DNA of 64,000 nucleotides from Wenxinia saemankumensis (GTDB taxonomy: Bacteria; Pseudomonadota; Alphaproteobacteria; Rhodobacterales; Rhodobacteraceae). The translations under genes were made by a program, and so were the position numbers. The stretch spans positions 496,001-560,000 of the forward strand of contig NZ_FQYO01000001.1 in assembly GCF_900141735.1 (NCBI RefSeq), written 5' to 3'. The notes below the pieces were generated by a model. It saw only the letters and a list, made by a program, of their open reading frames with translations, was not told the origin of the DNA and made no database searches. Of this stretch, positions 8,717 to 16,575 are shown piece by piece. Position 1 is the stretch's first letter. The number at the start of each line of letters is the position of its first letter.

Positions 8717-8793
8717 TGGTACCGCCTCCCCGGCTTGAACGGGGGACCTCTGGATCCACAATCCAGCGCTCTAACCAACTGAGCTAAGGCGGC
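8717..8793 (-). tRNA. tRNA-His (GTG), CCA encoded
   Basis: Read on the minus strand, the sequence folds into a complete cloverleaf. The acceptor strand GCCGCCT pairs with AGGCGGT, the D arm is GCTC/GAGC, the anticodon stem CTGGA/TCCAG encloses the loop TTGTGGA (anticodon GTG), and the T stem CCCCG/CGGGG encloses TTCAAGC. CCA is encoded at the 3' end. There is no encoded G at position -1 (the base there is T), the discriminator is A73, and the first acceptor pair is G1-U72. These are the features of the divergent alphaproteobacterial histidine tRNA. Confidence 0.97.
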
Positions 8794-8803
8794 ACTGGCG
8801 CGC

Positions 8804-8832
8804 CTCCTACCGTCTCCCCGGGGACGGATCAA
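8804..8832 (-). promoter_or_regulatory. probable sigma-70 promoter of tRNA-His
   Basis: On the minus strand TTGATC is followed after 17 bases by TAGGAG, ending about ten bases before the mature tRNA 5' end. Spacing and position fit a housekeeping promoter; the -10 box is a weak match. Confidence 0.5.
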
Positions 8833-8890
8833 GACCCGGGCGGCGGGAAAAGCGCTTGACGTCAGACCGCCCCCCTGCCCTGCCTGCCGC

Positions 8891-9391
8891 ATGAGCCCGC
8901 GCCTGCGCCCCGCCCGCCCCGAGGACGACGACTGGATCCTGTCCGAGCATCGCCGCCACTATGCCGAGGTGGAGGGGTTCGACGCGGGATTCGGCGCCGC
9001 CGTCGCCTCCGCCCTCGCCGACTTCCGCGCCGCGCCGCAGGCGGCGCGACAGGCGGCCTGGCTGGCGGTGGAAGGCACCGCGCGGCTCGGCTGCCTGTTC
9101 TGCACCGAGGCCGGACCGGACACGGCGCGGCTGCGCCTCTTCTACGTGGCGCCCGCCGCGCGGGGGACCGGACTGGCCGGCGACTTGCTCGATGCGGCGG
9201 AGCGGTTCGCGGCGGGGGCCGGCTTCGCCCGGCTCGCCGTGTCGACCTACAGCGCCCACGCGGCGGCCTGCGCGCTCTATGCGCGGCGGGGCATGGCGGT
9301 CACGGCCCGGACGCCGGAGAGGGCCTTCGGCCGCGACCTCGTCCGGCTCGACTTCGCCGCCATGCTGGACGCGCCGCCGGCGGGCCGCTAG
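8891..9391 (+). CDS. GNAT family N-acetyltransferase
   Basis: A 166-residue acetyltransferase. The strand RLRLFYVAPAARGTGLAGDLLDAAERFA contains the ARGTG acetyl-CoA loop, and the later AAACALYARRGM is the common C-terminal motif of the fold. The N-terminal half resembles the acetyltransferase domains found alone or fused to MarR regulators (RPEDDDWILSEHRRHYAEVEGFD), a known arrangement in proteobacteria. Here no DNA-binding domain is present. The substrate is unknown. A short gap separates it from the DUF6324-like gene downstream. Confidence 0.85.
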   Translation: MSPRLRPARPEDDDWILSEHRRHYAEVEGFDAGFGAAVASALADFRAAPQAARQAAWLAVEGTARLGCLFCTEAGPDTARLRLFYVAPAARGTGLAGDLLDAAERFAAGAGFARLAVSTYSAHAAACALYARRGMAVTARTPERAFGRDLVRLDFAAMLDAPPAGR

Positions 9392-9433
9392 ATCGCCGGT
9401 CGAGGCCGCGAGGGCCGGACGAGAGGCGAGGCC

Positions 9434-9658
9434 ATGGGCATCAACACCGAGCGCGACATCGAGGCGAACCTGCAGATCGGCCCGACCGATCAGGGCATGG
9501 TGCGCCTGTTCATCGAGGGCAGCGGCATCGAGATCCCGATGGATTTCGAGCCCGACGAGGCGCTGGAGATCGCCGAGGAGATCCGCGCCGCGGCCGAGGC
9601 GGCGGCCGACATGGCCTCCGGCGGAAAAGGCGGCAAGGGCGGCAAGCGCCGCCGCTAG
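9434..9658 (+). CDS. DUF6324-like small acidic protein with basic Gly/Lys tail
   Basis: A 74-residue protein. Residues 1-58 are acidic and well structured in appearance (NLQIGPTDQGMVRLFIEG, then a helix DEALEIAEEIRAAAEAAA). The end is a flexible basic tail of three GGK repeats followed by RRR. The body matches my memory of the short DUF6324 family of Rhodobacteraceae, which lies beside mmcB. No function is known. It ends four bases before the convergent mmcB stop. The family assignment is tentative. Confidence 0.65.
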   Translation: MGINTERDIEANLQIGPTDQGMVRLFIEGSGIEIPMDFEPDEALEIAEEIRAAAEAAADMASGGKGGKGGKRRR

Positions 9659-9662
9659 GGCC

Positions 9663-10208
9663 CTACCAGCCCAGCCGCGCCCCCGGATCGCGCAGCGCCT
9701 GCGCCCGGAGCGCGGCATGCCGGGCGAATTTCTGCGTCACCGTCTTGCGCCGCGCACCGGCCAGCTTCGTCTCCGGACCCAGGCGCAGGATCTCGGCGTC
9801 GTATCCGTCCGCGACGATCAGCCCCGTCTCGGCCGGCAGCAGCTCCGACGGAAAGGCCTCGTCGACCGCCCAGAAGAAGCGGTCGCACCATTCGAGATAG
9901 CCCTGCCACTTGCGATCCGAGGTATAATCGGCGCGGCTCGACTTGCACTCGATGACCCAGACCTCCCCCTTCGGACCCAGGGCCATCACATCGACCCGCA
10001 GGCCCTGCACGGGCGTCAGCTCCTCGACCGTGACGAAGCCGTGCGACAGCAGGTGCCGGCAGACCCCCCGCGCGAGGACCTGTCCCGGCCGCGGCTCTGG
10101 CTGATCGGCGGCGAGGCAGAGGAGGGCCTCGGCCAGGGCATCCGACGGAGCCGGAGCGCGGTCGTCCGGGCCGTCATGGGCAAAGGGATCGTGGCGATCG
10201 TCGGGCAT
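9663..10208 (-). CDS. mmcB: MmcB family DNA repair protein (SOS-regulated nuclease-like)
   Basis: A 181-residue protein of the family named after the Caulobacter gene for mitomycin C resistance. The core has the layout of PD-(D/E)XK nuclease-like proteins: GLRVDVMALGPKGEVWVIECKSSRADYTSDRKW, in which VDV, the E and the K of IECKSS would be the nuclease-type residues. The middle part (GYLEWCDRFFWAVDEAFP) is the most conserved segment. A perfect alphaproteobacterial LexA box lies 11 bases upstream of the ATG, supporting both the start and damage regulation. The catalytic role is inferred from the fold signature. Confidence 0.85.
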   Translation of the reverse strand: MPDDRHDPFAHDGPDDRAPAPSDALAEALLCLAADQPEPRPGQVLARGVCRHLLSHGFVTVEELTPVQGLRVDVMALGPKGEVWVIECKSSRADYTSDRKWQGYLEWCDRFFWAVDEAFPSELLPAETGLIVADGYDAEILRLGPETKLAGARRKTVTQKFARHAALRAQALRDPGARLGW

Positions 10209-10219
10209 GGCTCAAGGTT

Positions 10220-10234
10220 GAACGTAAGGTGAAC
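10220..10234 (-). promoter_or_regulatory. LexA (SOS) box upstream of mmcB
   Basis: On the minus strand the site reads GTTC-ACCTTAC-GTTC, an exact match to the alphaproteobacterial LexA consensus GTTC-N7-GTTC. It ends 11 bases before the mmcB start codon, so bound LexA would block transcription initiation. Confidence 0.88.
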
Positions 10235-10289
10235 AAGCGTCAAGCCCGCCCTCGCGCGCCGGTGATCGTCGATCCGTCCCTTCCGGCCC

Positions 10290-10318
10290 TTGCCGGCCCG
10301 GGGTGCCGCCCCTAACTT
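10290..10318 (+). promoter_or_regulatory. promoter of the 6S-like RNA
   Basis: TTGCCG and TAACTT are separated by exactly 17 bases. Transcription from it would begin at about 10323-10326, where the 5' strand of the RNA's closing stem begins. Confidence 0.55.
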
Positions 10319-10322
10319 GCGC

Positions 10323-10490
10323 AGTGGCGGGCTGCTGCTCTTCGCGTGAAACGGGTCAATTCCGGTGGCCTTAATCAACTCCGAGGGAGCCGGCTCTTGC
10401 GAGACCCTGGTTTCGTAACCTGGCGCCCACCTGTGCAAACAGGTCCTCGGGAATTCAACCCCACGGTCGCGGCGGGGCCCGCCACTTCCT
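10323..10490 (+). ncRNA. ssrS: structured RNA, probable 6S RNA
   Basis: A stretch of about 168 bases without a credible reading frame, lower in GC than its surroundings and bounded by a promoter and a T-run. The ends are perfectly complementary over ten bases (10323-10332 with 10477-10486). Nested inside are CGTG/CACG (10345-10348 with 10462-10465), GGGT/ACCC (10353-10356 with 10458-10461) and AATTCC/GGAATT (10358-10363 with 10450-10455), which give a long rod. The remaining middle, about 85 bases, holds GGCCTTAATCAACTCCGAGG and small hairpins. A rod with closed ends, this length and the CCTTAA segment fit alphaproteobacterial 6S RNA, the stationary-phase RNA that binds the RNA polymerase holoenzyme. 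The structure is seen; the 6S identity is inference. Confidence 0.62.
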
Positions 10491-10494
10491 TTTT

Positions 10495-10710
10495 CTCGGG
10501 GCGCCCCACCGGCCTTCTGATGAAGGCGCGTGGCACGAACGCCGCCAACGGCTGGCGGCGGGACGCGCCAACCCCGCCCGCTCCACTTGGCGCCAGGAAC
10601 TGGCGGGCTCGGATTTGCGAGCTGTATTGCGACAGAGTGGAAAACGCCGAAAGGCGGCCGGTCGGGACCGCCAATCCCGCGCGTCCTCGAGAGGCGGCTA
10701 CAATCACATC
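10495..10710. other. non-coding spacer with small hairpins
   Basis: No frame with convincing composition is present. The segment holds several short inverted repeats (for example CGCC-GAAA-GGCG near 10650) and separates the structured RNA from the 40-bp repeats. Confidence 0.4.
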
Positions 10711-10825
10711 CCGGCCTCGAGCAGCCCGAGGGGCGGCAGCTCGACAGGAACCGGCCTCAAGCAGCCCGAAGGGCGGTAGGCCAACAGGAACCGGCCTCAA
10801 GCAGCCCGAGGGGCGGTAGGCCGAC
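10711..10825. repeat. three tandem copies of a 40-bp repeat
   Basis: Units begin at 10711, 10751 and 10791 with an exact period of 40 bases; the third is cut after about 35. Each begins CCGGCCTCRAGCAGCCCGA, and the last two contain the inverted arms GGCCT/AGGCC. Copies two and three are nearly identical and copy one is more diverged. The array ends a few bases before the 3' end of tRNA-Thr. Confidence 0.85.
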
Positions 10826-10832
10826 CCCGAGA

Positions 10833-10908
10833 TGGTGCCCCCAGAGAGACTCGAACTCCCGACCCCCTGATTACAAATCAGGTGCTCTACCAGCTGAGCT
10901 ATAGGGGC
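10833..10908 (-). tRNA. tRNA-Thr (TGT), CCA encoded
   Basis: The minus strand folds into a full cloverleaf. Acceptor strand GCCCCTA pairs with TGGGGGC (one G-T), the anticodon stem CCTGA/TCAGG encloses TTTGTAA (anticodon TGT), and the T loop is TTCGAGT. The discriminator is A and CCA is encoded. It decodes ACA threonine codons. Confidence 0.97.
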
Positions 10909-10951
10909 ACGCCTCCCCCGATCTGCCGCAAAGCGGGGGCGCGCGCAAGCG

Positions 10952-11362
10952 TCAGGCGGCGGCCTCGGCCACGCCGCGCAGCCGCTCGACCATCGCCCGC
11001 ACCCCGTTCGACCGCTGCGCCGAGAGATGCGCGTCGAGGCCGAGCCGTGCGAGTTCGGCCCGCGCGTCGATCCCGGGGACCTGGTCGACCGGCACACCGG
11101 CATAGAGCGCGTGGAGGATGGCGATCAGCCCGCGCACGATCATCGCGTCGGACGTGCCGGCGAAGTCGAACCGCCCCTCCGCCACCTCGGGCACCAGCCA
11201 GACCTGGCTCGCGCAGCCGTTCACCTTCGTCGCCGGCACCTTCAGCGCGTCGTCGAGATCGGGGAAGTCGCGGCCTAGCTCGATCACGTGGCGGTAGCGG
11301 TCCTCCCAGTCGTCCAGGAAGTCGAAGGTCTCGACGATCTCCTCGAAGGCCTCGGTCGCCAT
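10952..11362 (-). CDS. sufE: SufE family Fe-S cluster assembly protein
   Basis: A 136-residue sulfur-acceptor protein that takes persulfide sulfur from the cysteine desulfurase SufS during Fe-S cluster assembly. The conserved stretch VNGCASQVWLVPE carries the active-site Cys (residue 50). The start helix FDFLDDWEDRYRHVIELGRDFP and the end SAQRSNGVRAMVERLR are typical. The ATG chosen gives the normal family length. No other suf gene is in the window, so it is detached from the main suf cluster. Confidence 0.93.
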   Translation of the reverse strand: MATEAFEEIVETFDFLDDWEDRYRHVIELGRDFPDLDDALKVPATKVNGCASQVWLVPEVAEGRFDFAGTSDAMIVRGLIAILHALYAGVPVDQVPGIDARAELARLGLDAHLSAQRSNGVRAMVERLRGVAEAAA

Positions 11363-11491
11363 GGCGCGTCTCCCCGTTGTCGGTGCGTCCGCGATGTAGG
11401 CAGCGGCCCCGCCGAGGTCCAGCCCGGCTTTCCTCGCGCCCCCGGCTGGGCTAGCCATGGGCGGACGATGCGGACGGACGGAGGAAGCGCA

Positions 11492-11950
11492 GTGAAACCG
11501 ATGATCCTGGCCCTGGCGGCGGGCCTCGCGCTGGCGGGCTGCGGCCGCCTGTCCTTCCTCAACCCGGTCGGCTGGTTCGGCGCGGCGAGCGAGGCGGCCC
11601 CGACCGGCCCGCGCCGTCCGCTGCTGCCGCAGGGGCGCGCCGCGATCCCCGATCCGCGCCAGCCTGTCGCGCAGGTGACCGGGCTGGCGCTTGAGCCCGT
11701 GCCGGACGGCGCGATCCTGCGGGCCGAGGGTCTGGCCGCGGGGGGCGGGTATTACAATGCCGAACTGCGCCGGCGCGGCGCGGCAGGCGGCGTGCTCGTC
11801 TTCGATCTGGTGGCCGCGCCCCCGCCGGCACCGGTCGGCGGGGCCGCCCAGCGGCTGAGCGTGGCCGAGACGCTGAGCGCGACCGATCTCGCCGGGATCC
11901 GGCAGGTCCGGGTCGAGGGCGCGGCCAACGCGCTGGTCGTCGCGCGCTAG
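11492..11950 (+). CDS. small lipoprotein, unknown function
   Basis: A 152-residue protein that begins with a GTG codon five bases after a GAGGAA ribosome site. Residues 1-17 form a lipoprotein signal peptide ending in the lipobox LAGC, so the mature protein would be acylated and membrane anchored. The mature part is rich in Ala, Pro and Gly and contains VTGLALEPVPDGAILRAEGLA and a C-terminal beta-like segment. I do not recognise a named family. It is divergent from sufE and its stop overlaps the convergent glyS by four bases. Confidence 0.75.
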   Translation: MKPMILALAAGLALAGCGRLSFLNPVGWFGAASEAAPTGPRRPLLPQGRAAIPDPRQPVAQVTGLALEPVPDGAILRAEGLAAGGGYYNAELRRRGAAGGVLVFDLVAAPPPAPVGGAAQRLSVAETLSATDLAGIRQVRVEGAANALVVAR

Positions 11951-14004
11951 CCCTCGATCCGGGTCAGATCCGCGACCCGGCCGACGATGATGCGGATCCG
12001 GTTCAGCAGGTTGAGCCGGTTGCGGCGCAGGATGTCGTTCTCGGCATTGACCTGCACCGCCTCGAAGAAGGCGTCGATCGGCCCGCGCAGCCCGGCCATG
12101 GCCTCCATCGCGGCGGCGAAATCCTCGCGCTCCATCGCCGGGGCGATCCGCGCCTCGGCCGCGTCGAGCGCGGCGAAAAGGGCCTTCTCCTCGTCGCTCT
12201 CGGCGAACTTGAGGTCGGGGCCGAAGCTGTATTCGACGCCGTCCTTCTCCTCGGCCTGGGCGAGGATGTTGTTCGCCCGCTTGAACCCCTGGACGAGGTT
12301 CGTGCCGTCCTCGGTCCCCATCACGGCCTGAAGCGACTCGGCCCGCCGGACCAGCAGGGTCAGGTCGTCCGCGCCCGGCATGGCGAGGCAGGCGTCGATC
12401 ACGTCGTGCCGGATGCCCCGCTCGCGCAGGTGCACCTTGAGCCGGTCGTGGAAGAAGGAGAGGAGGTCCGCCGCGTCCGCCTCGCCGTTCGCCAGCGTGA
12501 AGATCCCGCCCAGCGACAGCCGCAGCCCGTTCGACAGCAACAGCCGGATCGCCCCGAGCGCGGCGCGGCGCAGGGCGAAGGGGTCCTTCGACCCGGTCGG
12601 CTTCTCGTCCACCGCCCAGAAGCCCGCCAGCGTGTCGATCTTGTCCGCCAGCGCCACGGCGACGCTGACCGGGGCGGTGGGCACCTCGTCCGAGGGGCCG
12701 AGCGGGGCGTAATGCTCCTCCGCCGCCGCCGCGACCTCGGCCGGCAGGCCCGCCGCCCCGGCATAGTAGCGGCCCATCAGGCCCTGGAGTTCGGGAAACT
12801 CGCCCACCATCTCGGAGCGCAGGTCGAGCTTCGCCACCTCCGCCGCCTGCCGGGCGAGGCCCGGATCCGCCCCCACCATCGGCGCGATCGTCTCGGCCAG
12901 CGCGGCGACGCGCGCGACCTTGTCCGCCTGGCTGCCCAGCCGGTTGTGAAAGGTGACGTCCCGGTTCGCGGCGGCCCAGGCGCCCATGCCGGCCTTCGCC
13001 TCCGCCAGATCGCGCTCCCAGAAGAAGCGCGCGTCCGACAGCCGCGCCGCCAGCACCTTGCCGTTCCCGGCGAGGATCGTCGCGCCGTCGTCGGCGGTCT
13101 CGATATTGGCGACGGTGACGAAGCCCTCGATCCGCCCGGTGCCCGGATTGCGCACCGAGAAGAACTTCTGGTGCTCCTTCATCGAGGTCCGCAGCACCTC
13201 GGGCGGCAGCGAGAGGAAATCCTCGCCGATCGGGCCCATCAGGACGACGGGCCATTCGACCAGCCCCGCCACCTCGGCCAGGAGGCCCCGGTCCTCGACC
13301 ACCTCCAGCCCCCGGGCGAAGGCCATGTTGGTCGCGTCGTGCCAGATCGCCTCTTCCCGCTCGCCCGGGCGCAGCATGACCTTCGCGCGCTTCAGCTTCG
13401 CCTCGTAATCGTCGAAGGAGGTGACGGAAAACGGCTCCGGCGCCATGAACCGGTGGCCGCGCGTGGCGTTGCCCGCGCGCAGGCCCTCGACCTCCACCGG
13501 CACGATTTCCGCGCCGTCGTCCCCGACCAGCAGGCAGAGGATGGAGTGCAGCGGCCGCACCCAGCGCAGCGACGAGGTGCCCCAGCGCATGGATTTCGGC
13601 CAGGGGAAGCGGCGGATCGTCCCCTCCAGCACCTCGGCCACGATCCCGGCGGCGTCGCGGCCGGGCGTCTCGATCACCGCGAAATAGGCCTCGCCCTTGC
13701 CCGCCGCGCGGATCTCCAGCCGGTCCCGCGTCAGGCCGGTGGACCGCAGGAAGCCCTCCACCGCCTTGTCCGGGGCCGTGGTCGCGGGGCCCTTGCGCTC
13801 CTCCCGCGTGGCCTGGCTCCGCGCGCTCAGTCCCTCGACGGAGAGGGCCAGCCGGCGGGGCGTGGCGAAGGCGGCGGCCGAGGCATAGGTCAGCCCCGCC
13901 TCGACGAGCCCGTCCGTTATCATCTTCTTCAGGTCGGCGGCCGCCCGCGCCTGCATCCGGGCCGGGATTTCCTCGGAGAAGAGCTCGATCAGAAGGTCCG
14001 GCAT
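11947..14004 (-). CDS. glyS: glycine--tRNA ligase beta subunit
   Basis: The 685-residue beta chain of the bacterial alpha2-beta2 glycyl-tRNA synthetase, which supplies tRNA recognition. The N-terminus MPDLLIELFSEEIPARMQ and the segments KSMRWG, FVRPLH-type RWVRPLHSILCLL, and DKIDTLAGFWAVDEKPTGSKDPFALRRAALG are characteristic. The C-terminal anticodon-binding region is complete. The ATG chosen begins at the conserved MPDLL. It is the last gene of a minus-strand set glyQ, DUF6446, DUF1206, glyS; a gap of about 195 bases containing a strong hairpin separates it from DUF1206. Confidence 0.96.
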   Translation of the reverse strand: MPDLLIELFSEEIPARMQARAAADLKKMITDGLVEAGLTYASAAAFATPRRLALSVEGLSARSQATREERKGPATTAPDKAVEGFLRSTGLTRDRLEIRAAGKGEAYFAVIETPGRDAAGIVAEVLEGTIRRFPWPKSMRWGTSSLRWVRPLHSILCLLVGDDGAEIVPVEVEGLRAGNATRGHRFMAPEPFSVTSFDDYEAKLKRAKVMLRPGEREEAIWHDATNMAFARGLEVVEDRGLLAEVAGLVEWPVVLMGPIGEDFLSLPPEVLRTSMKEHQKFFSVRNPGTGRIEGFVTVANIETADDGATILAGNGKVLAARLSDARFFWERDLAEAKAGMGAWAAANRDVTFHNRLGSQADKVARVAALAETIAPMVGADPGLARQAAEVAKLDLRSEMVGEFPELQGLMGRYYAGAAGLPAEVAAAAEEHYAPLGPSDEVPTAPVSVAVALADKIDTLAGFWAVDEKPTGSKDPFALRRAALGAIRLLLSNGLRLSLGGIFTLANGEADAADLLSFFHDRLKVHLRERGIRHDVIDACLAMPGADDLTLLVRRAESLQAVMGTEDGTNLVQGFKRANNILAQAEEKDGVEYSFGPDLKFAESDEEKALFAALDAAEARIAPAMEREDFAAAMEAMAGLRGPIDAFFEAVQVNAENDILRRNRLNLLNRIRIIVGRVADLTRIEG

Positions 14005-14094
14005 GGCTGCCCCCGGGATGTCAGACTTGAGGTGCCGGGACCGATAGTGGAGTGCGGGAGGGGCGACAAGGCCGGGGGAGCCGAACCGCCCTGC

Positions 14095-14158
14095 CCCCTT
14101 ATCTTGCCGCAAGTACTCCGGGGGGAGCTGCCGGAGGCAGCGGGGGGCAGAGCCCCCC
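14095..14158 (-). repeat. terminator-like hairpin plus GTACTTGC-GCAAGATAAG dispersed element
   Basis: Read on the minus strand, the hairpin GGGGGGC/GCCCCCC (14142-14158) is followed by GGAGTACTTGCGGCAAGATAAG. The same architecture recurs near 43.0 kb and, in part, near 61.7 and 61.8 kb. It lies downstream of the DUF1206 gene, so the hairpin may terminate or attenuate transcription into glyS. Confidence 0.6.
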
Positions 14159-14199
14159 TCCCTCCTGTCCGGGATGGGACTGCCTCGGCGGACAGCCCG

Positions 14200-15060
14200 T
14201 CAGAGCGCGCCTTCCGCCTTGGCCTTGGCCTTGGCCTTCTGCGCCATCGTCATCACGTCGTCGCCGGCGGCCCGCGGCACCACCCGGTAGGCGGCCTCGA
14301 GCATGTTGTAGACCGCGTAGCAGACCATGCCGAGCGCGACGATTCCGAGCAGGACCTGCCCGTAGGGCTGCGAGCGGATCGTGGCGAAGGCCTCGCCGAA
14401 GCCGCCCGCCTGCTCGGGATCGTGGTTGATCGCGGCGAAGAGGACGAAGAGGCCGACCAGCGCCAGCACTCCGCCGAAGGAGATCAGCCCGGCCTTGGCC
14501 AGCGGGGTCAGCTTCTCCATCCGGGGGGTCGCGCGCATGTACTTGCGGAACTTCTCCTTCCAGCCCTTGTGGATGTAGAAGAGTCCCGCGCCGATCACGA
14601 TCAGCCCGACCGCGCCGACCAGCCACACCCCGAAGGGCAGCGACATCAGTCGCGACGTCCAGTGCTCGGCCTGCGCGTCGCCGCCCGATCCGCCCGAGCC
14701 GCCGAGGGCCATCCGGATCGCCGAAAGGCCGAGCGCGAAGTGGATGGCGCCGGTCACGACCTGGCCGATCCGCGCGATCGTGCCCTCGCCGTCATGGCCC
14801 CGGTCCTCGAGATCCATGCCCGCGCAGAAGAAGCGCCAGACGGCGTACATCCACAGGCCGATCCCGACGATCCAGAGCAGGAAGATCCCGAAGGGCATGG
14901 CGCGCAACTGCTCCAGCGCGCCGGACTGCCCCTCGGCCTGGCCCCCCGAGAAGGCGGCCGACAGGGCGAGGCCGCCGACGATGAGATAGACGACCGCGCG
15001 GGCGCTGTAGCCCGCCCGCATCATGGGGACGACCCAGCCGGGCGCTTGGGTATCGGACAT
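14200..15060 (-). CDS. DUF1206 domain multi-pass membrane protein
   Basis: A 286-residue inner-membrane protein. About six hydrophobic segments appear as three related pairs, each starting with an aromatic/Gly-Ala helix (ARAVVYLIVGGLALSAAF, GAIHFALGLSAIRMAL, AKAGLISFGGVLALVGLFVLF), consistent with the three-fold repeat of DUF1206. Acidic, Glu/Asp-rich loops lie between the pairs, and the tail is Lys-rich (MAQKAKAKAKAKAE). The start was set at MSDTQAPGW; a longer start exists upstream but adds a low-quality segment. Function is unknown. It sits between DUF6446 and glyS. Confidence 0.82.
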   Translation of the reverse strand: MSDTQAPGWVVPMMRAGYSARAVVYLIVGGLALSAAFSGGQAEGQSGALEQLRAMPFGIFLLWIVGIGLWMYAVWRFFCAGMDLEDRGHDGEGTIARIGQVVTGAIHFALGLSAIRMALGGSGGSGGDAQAEHWTSRLMSLPFGVWLVGAVGLIVIGAGLFYIHKGWKEKFRKYMRATPRMEKLTPLAKAGLISFGGVLALVGLFVLFAAINHDPEQAGGFGEAFATIRSQPYGQVLLGIVALGMVCYAVYNMLEAAYRVVPRAAGDDVMTMAQKAKAKAKAEGAL

Positions 15061-15124
15061 CGCGGCGATCACTCCGTCGTGAGGGTTTCGCCGGCCCAAC
15101 GCGACGCGGGCGCGCCCCGTTCCG

Positions 15125-15652
15125 CTAGCGGAATTCCTCGGGCGCCTCGGGGCAGCCTTCGGGGGGCAGCTCGCCGTCGAAGACGGCGGTGCCGCATTCG
15201 TTGATCTGGGTCCACATCCAGCCCCGCCCGTCCGGCGCCAGGGCCAGGATCCGGTCGATCCCGTAGGGGGCGTTGCGCCGCGCGATCCAGGCCTGGGCCT
15301 GCCCTGCCTCGAGCGCGGGGCCGATCTCCTCGGCGTCGAAGCAGTCGAACCAGCCCGGCGCGATCAGGGGCACCGCATCCTCCGCCGGCACCGCCCAGGC
15401 GAGGTCGTCCGCGCGGATGCCGGTGTCGAAGCAGGCGCGGAACCGGATCGGCGAGCTGTCGCTGTCGATGCCCTGGAAGCCGGAGACCGCGATCTCGCGC
15501 GGCTCGCCCGTCACGCGGTCGAGGGCGGTCACGCCGCCCGCCTCCGCGAGGCTCACCTCGTCGTAATAGGCGTAGACCTGAGCGTAGTAGAGCCCGCCCC
15601 CGACGAGGAGCGAGGCGACGACGATCATGATGACGGCGAGGCGGGCGGTCAT
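15125..15652 (-). CDS. DUF6446 family membrane-anchored protein
   Basis: A 175-residue protein with one N-terminal transmembrane segment (residues 4-25, [20 protein letters not shown]) and an extracytoplasmic domain. The central part ([61 protein letters not shown]) carries four or more cysteines that could form disulfides. This matches my recollection of DUF6446, a Rhodobacterales family encoded next to glyQ. Its start overlaps the glyQ stop by four bases, so the two are translationally coupled. Function is unknown. Confidence 0.78.
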   Translation of the reverse strand: MTARLAVIMIVVASLLVGGGLYYAQVYAYYDEVSLAEAGGVTALDRVTGEPREIAVSGFQGIDSDSSPIRFRACFDTGIRADDLAWAVPAEDAVPLIAPGWFDCFDAEEIGPALEAGQAQAWIARRNAPYGIDRILALAPDGRGWMWTQINECGTAVFDGELPPEGCPEAPEEFR

Positions 15653-16575
15653 GCCGCCTCCGTCGCCCCGGCGGCGGCGGTGGTCACGAAGGCGTCGGCG
15701 CACATCTTCGCCAGCGCGCGGACCCGGCCGATATAGGCCTGCCGCTCGGTGACCGAGATCACGCCGCGCGCGTCGAGCAGGTTGAAGAGGTGACTGGCCT
15801 TGATGCACTGGTCGTAGGCGGGATGGGCCATGACGATGCGCTTGCCCGTCCGGGGGTCTGTCGCCGGAACGGCCAGGAGGCGCGCGCATTCGGCCTCGGC
15901 ATCCTCGAAATGGCGCAGCAGCGCGTCGGTGCTGGCCGCGTCGAAGTTGTGGCGGGAATATTCCTCCTCCGTCTGGCGGAAGACGTCGCCATAGGTCAGC
16001 GGGATCGGCGCATCCGGATCGTTGAACGGCATGTCCATGACGTGATCGACGCCGAGGACGTACATCGCCAGCCGCTCCAGCCCGTAGGTGAGCTCACCCG
16101 AGACCGGGGCGCAGTCATGGCCGCCGACCTGCTGGAAATAGGTGAACTGGCTCACCTCCATCCCGTCGCACCAGACCTCCCATCCCAGGCCCCAGGCGCC
16201 GAGCGTGGGGCTTTCCCAGTCGTCCTCGACGAAGCGGATGTCGTGCAGGGCGGCGTCGATGCCGATCGCCGCGAGGCTGCCGAGATAGAGCTCCTGCAGG
16301 TCCGGCGGGCTCGGTTTGATGATGACCTGGTACTGGTAGTAATGCTGCAGCCGGTTGGGGTTCTCGCCGTAGCGCCCGTCCGTGGGGCGGCGCGAGGGCT
16401 GGACATAGGCCGCCGCCCAGGGCCGCGCGCCGAGCGAGCGCAGCGTGGTCGCCGGATGGAAGGTGCCGGCCCCGACCTCCATGTCGTAGGGCTGCAGCAC
16501 GGCGCAGCCCTGGCCGGCCCAGTAGGCCTGCAGCCGCAGGATGATCTCCTGGAAGGAACGGGGCGTGTCGGCCAT
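15649..16575 (-). CDS. glyQ: glycine--tRNA ligase alpha subunit
   Basis: The 308-residue catalytic alpha chain of glycyl-tRNA synthetase. The class II motifs are clear: [36 protein letters not shown] at the start, [28 protein letters not shown] (motif 2 region), and [17 protein letters not shown]. The ATG chosen begins at MADTPRSF, the conserved N-terminus; a longer frame upstream is of low quality. It is first in the set glyQ, DUF6446, DUF1206, glyS. Confidence 0.97.
   Translation of the reverse strand: MADTPRSFQEIILRLQAYWAGQGCAVLQPYDMEVGAGTFHPATTLRSLGARPWAAAYVQPSRRPTDGRYGENPNRLQHYYQYQVIIKPSPPDLQELYLGSLAAIGIDAALHDIRFVEDDWESPTLGAWGLGWEVWCDGMEVSQFTYFQQVGGHDCAPVSGELTYGLERLAMYVLGVDHVMDMPFNDPDAPIPLTYGDVFRQTEEEYSRHNFDAASTDALLRHFEDAEAECARLLAVPATDPRTGKRIVMAHPAYDQCIKASHLFNLLDARGVISVTERQAYIGRVRALAKMCADAFVTTAAAGATEAA

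Noticed and set aside
10711-10825. The 40-bp repeats as a CRISPR array
   Set aside because: Repeats are directly adjacent without unique spacers, and no cas genes are present.
12406-15204. A 932-codon open frame antisense to glyS and the DUF1206 gene
   Set aside because: Arg, Asp, His and Gly dominated composition typical of antisense frames in GC-rich DNA; the opposite strand encodes clear glyS.
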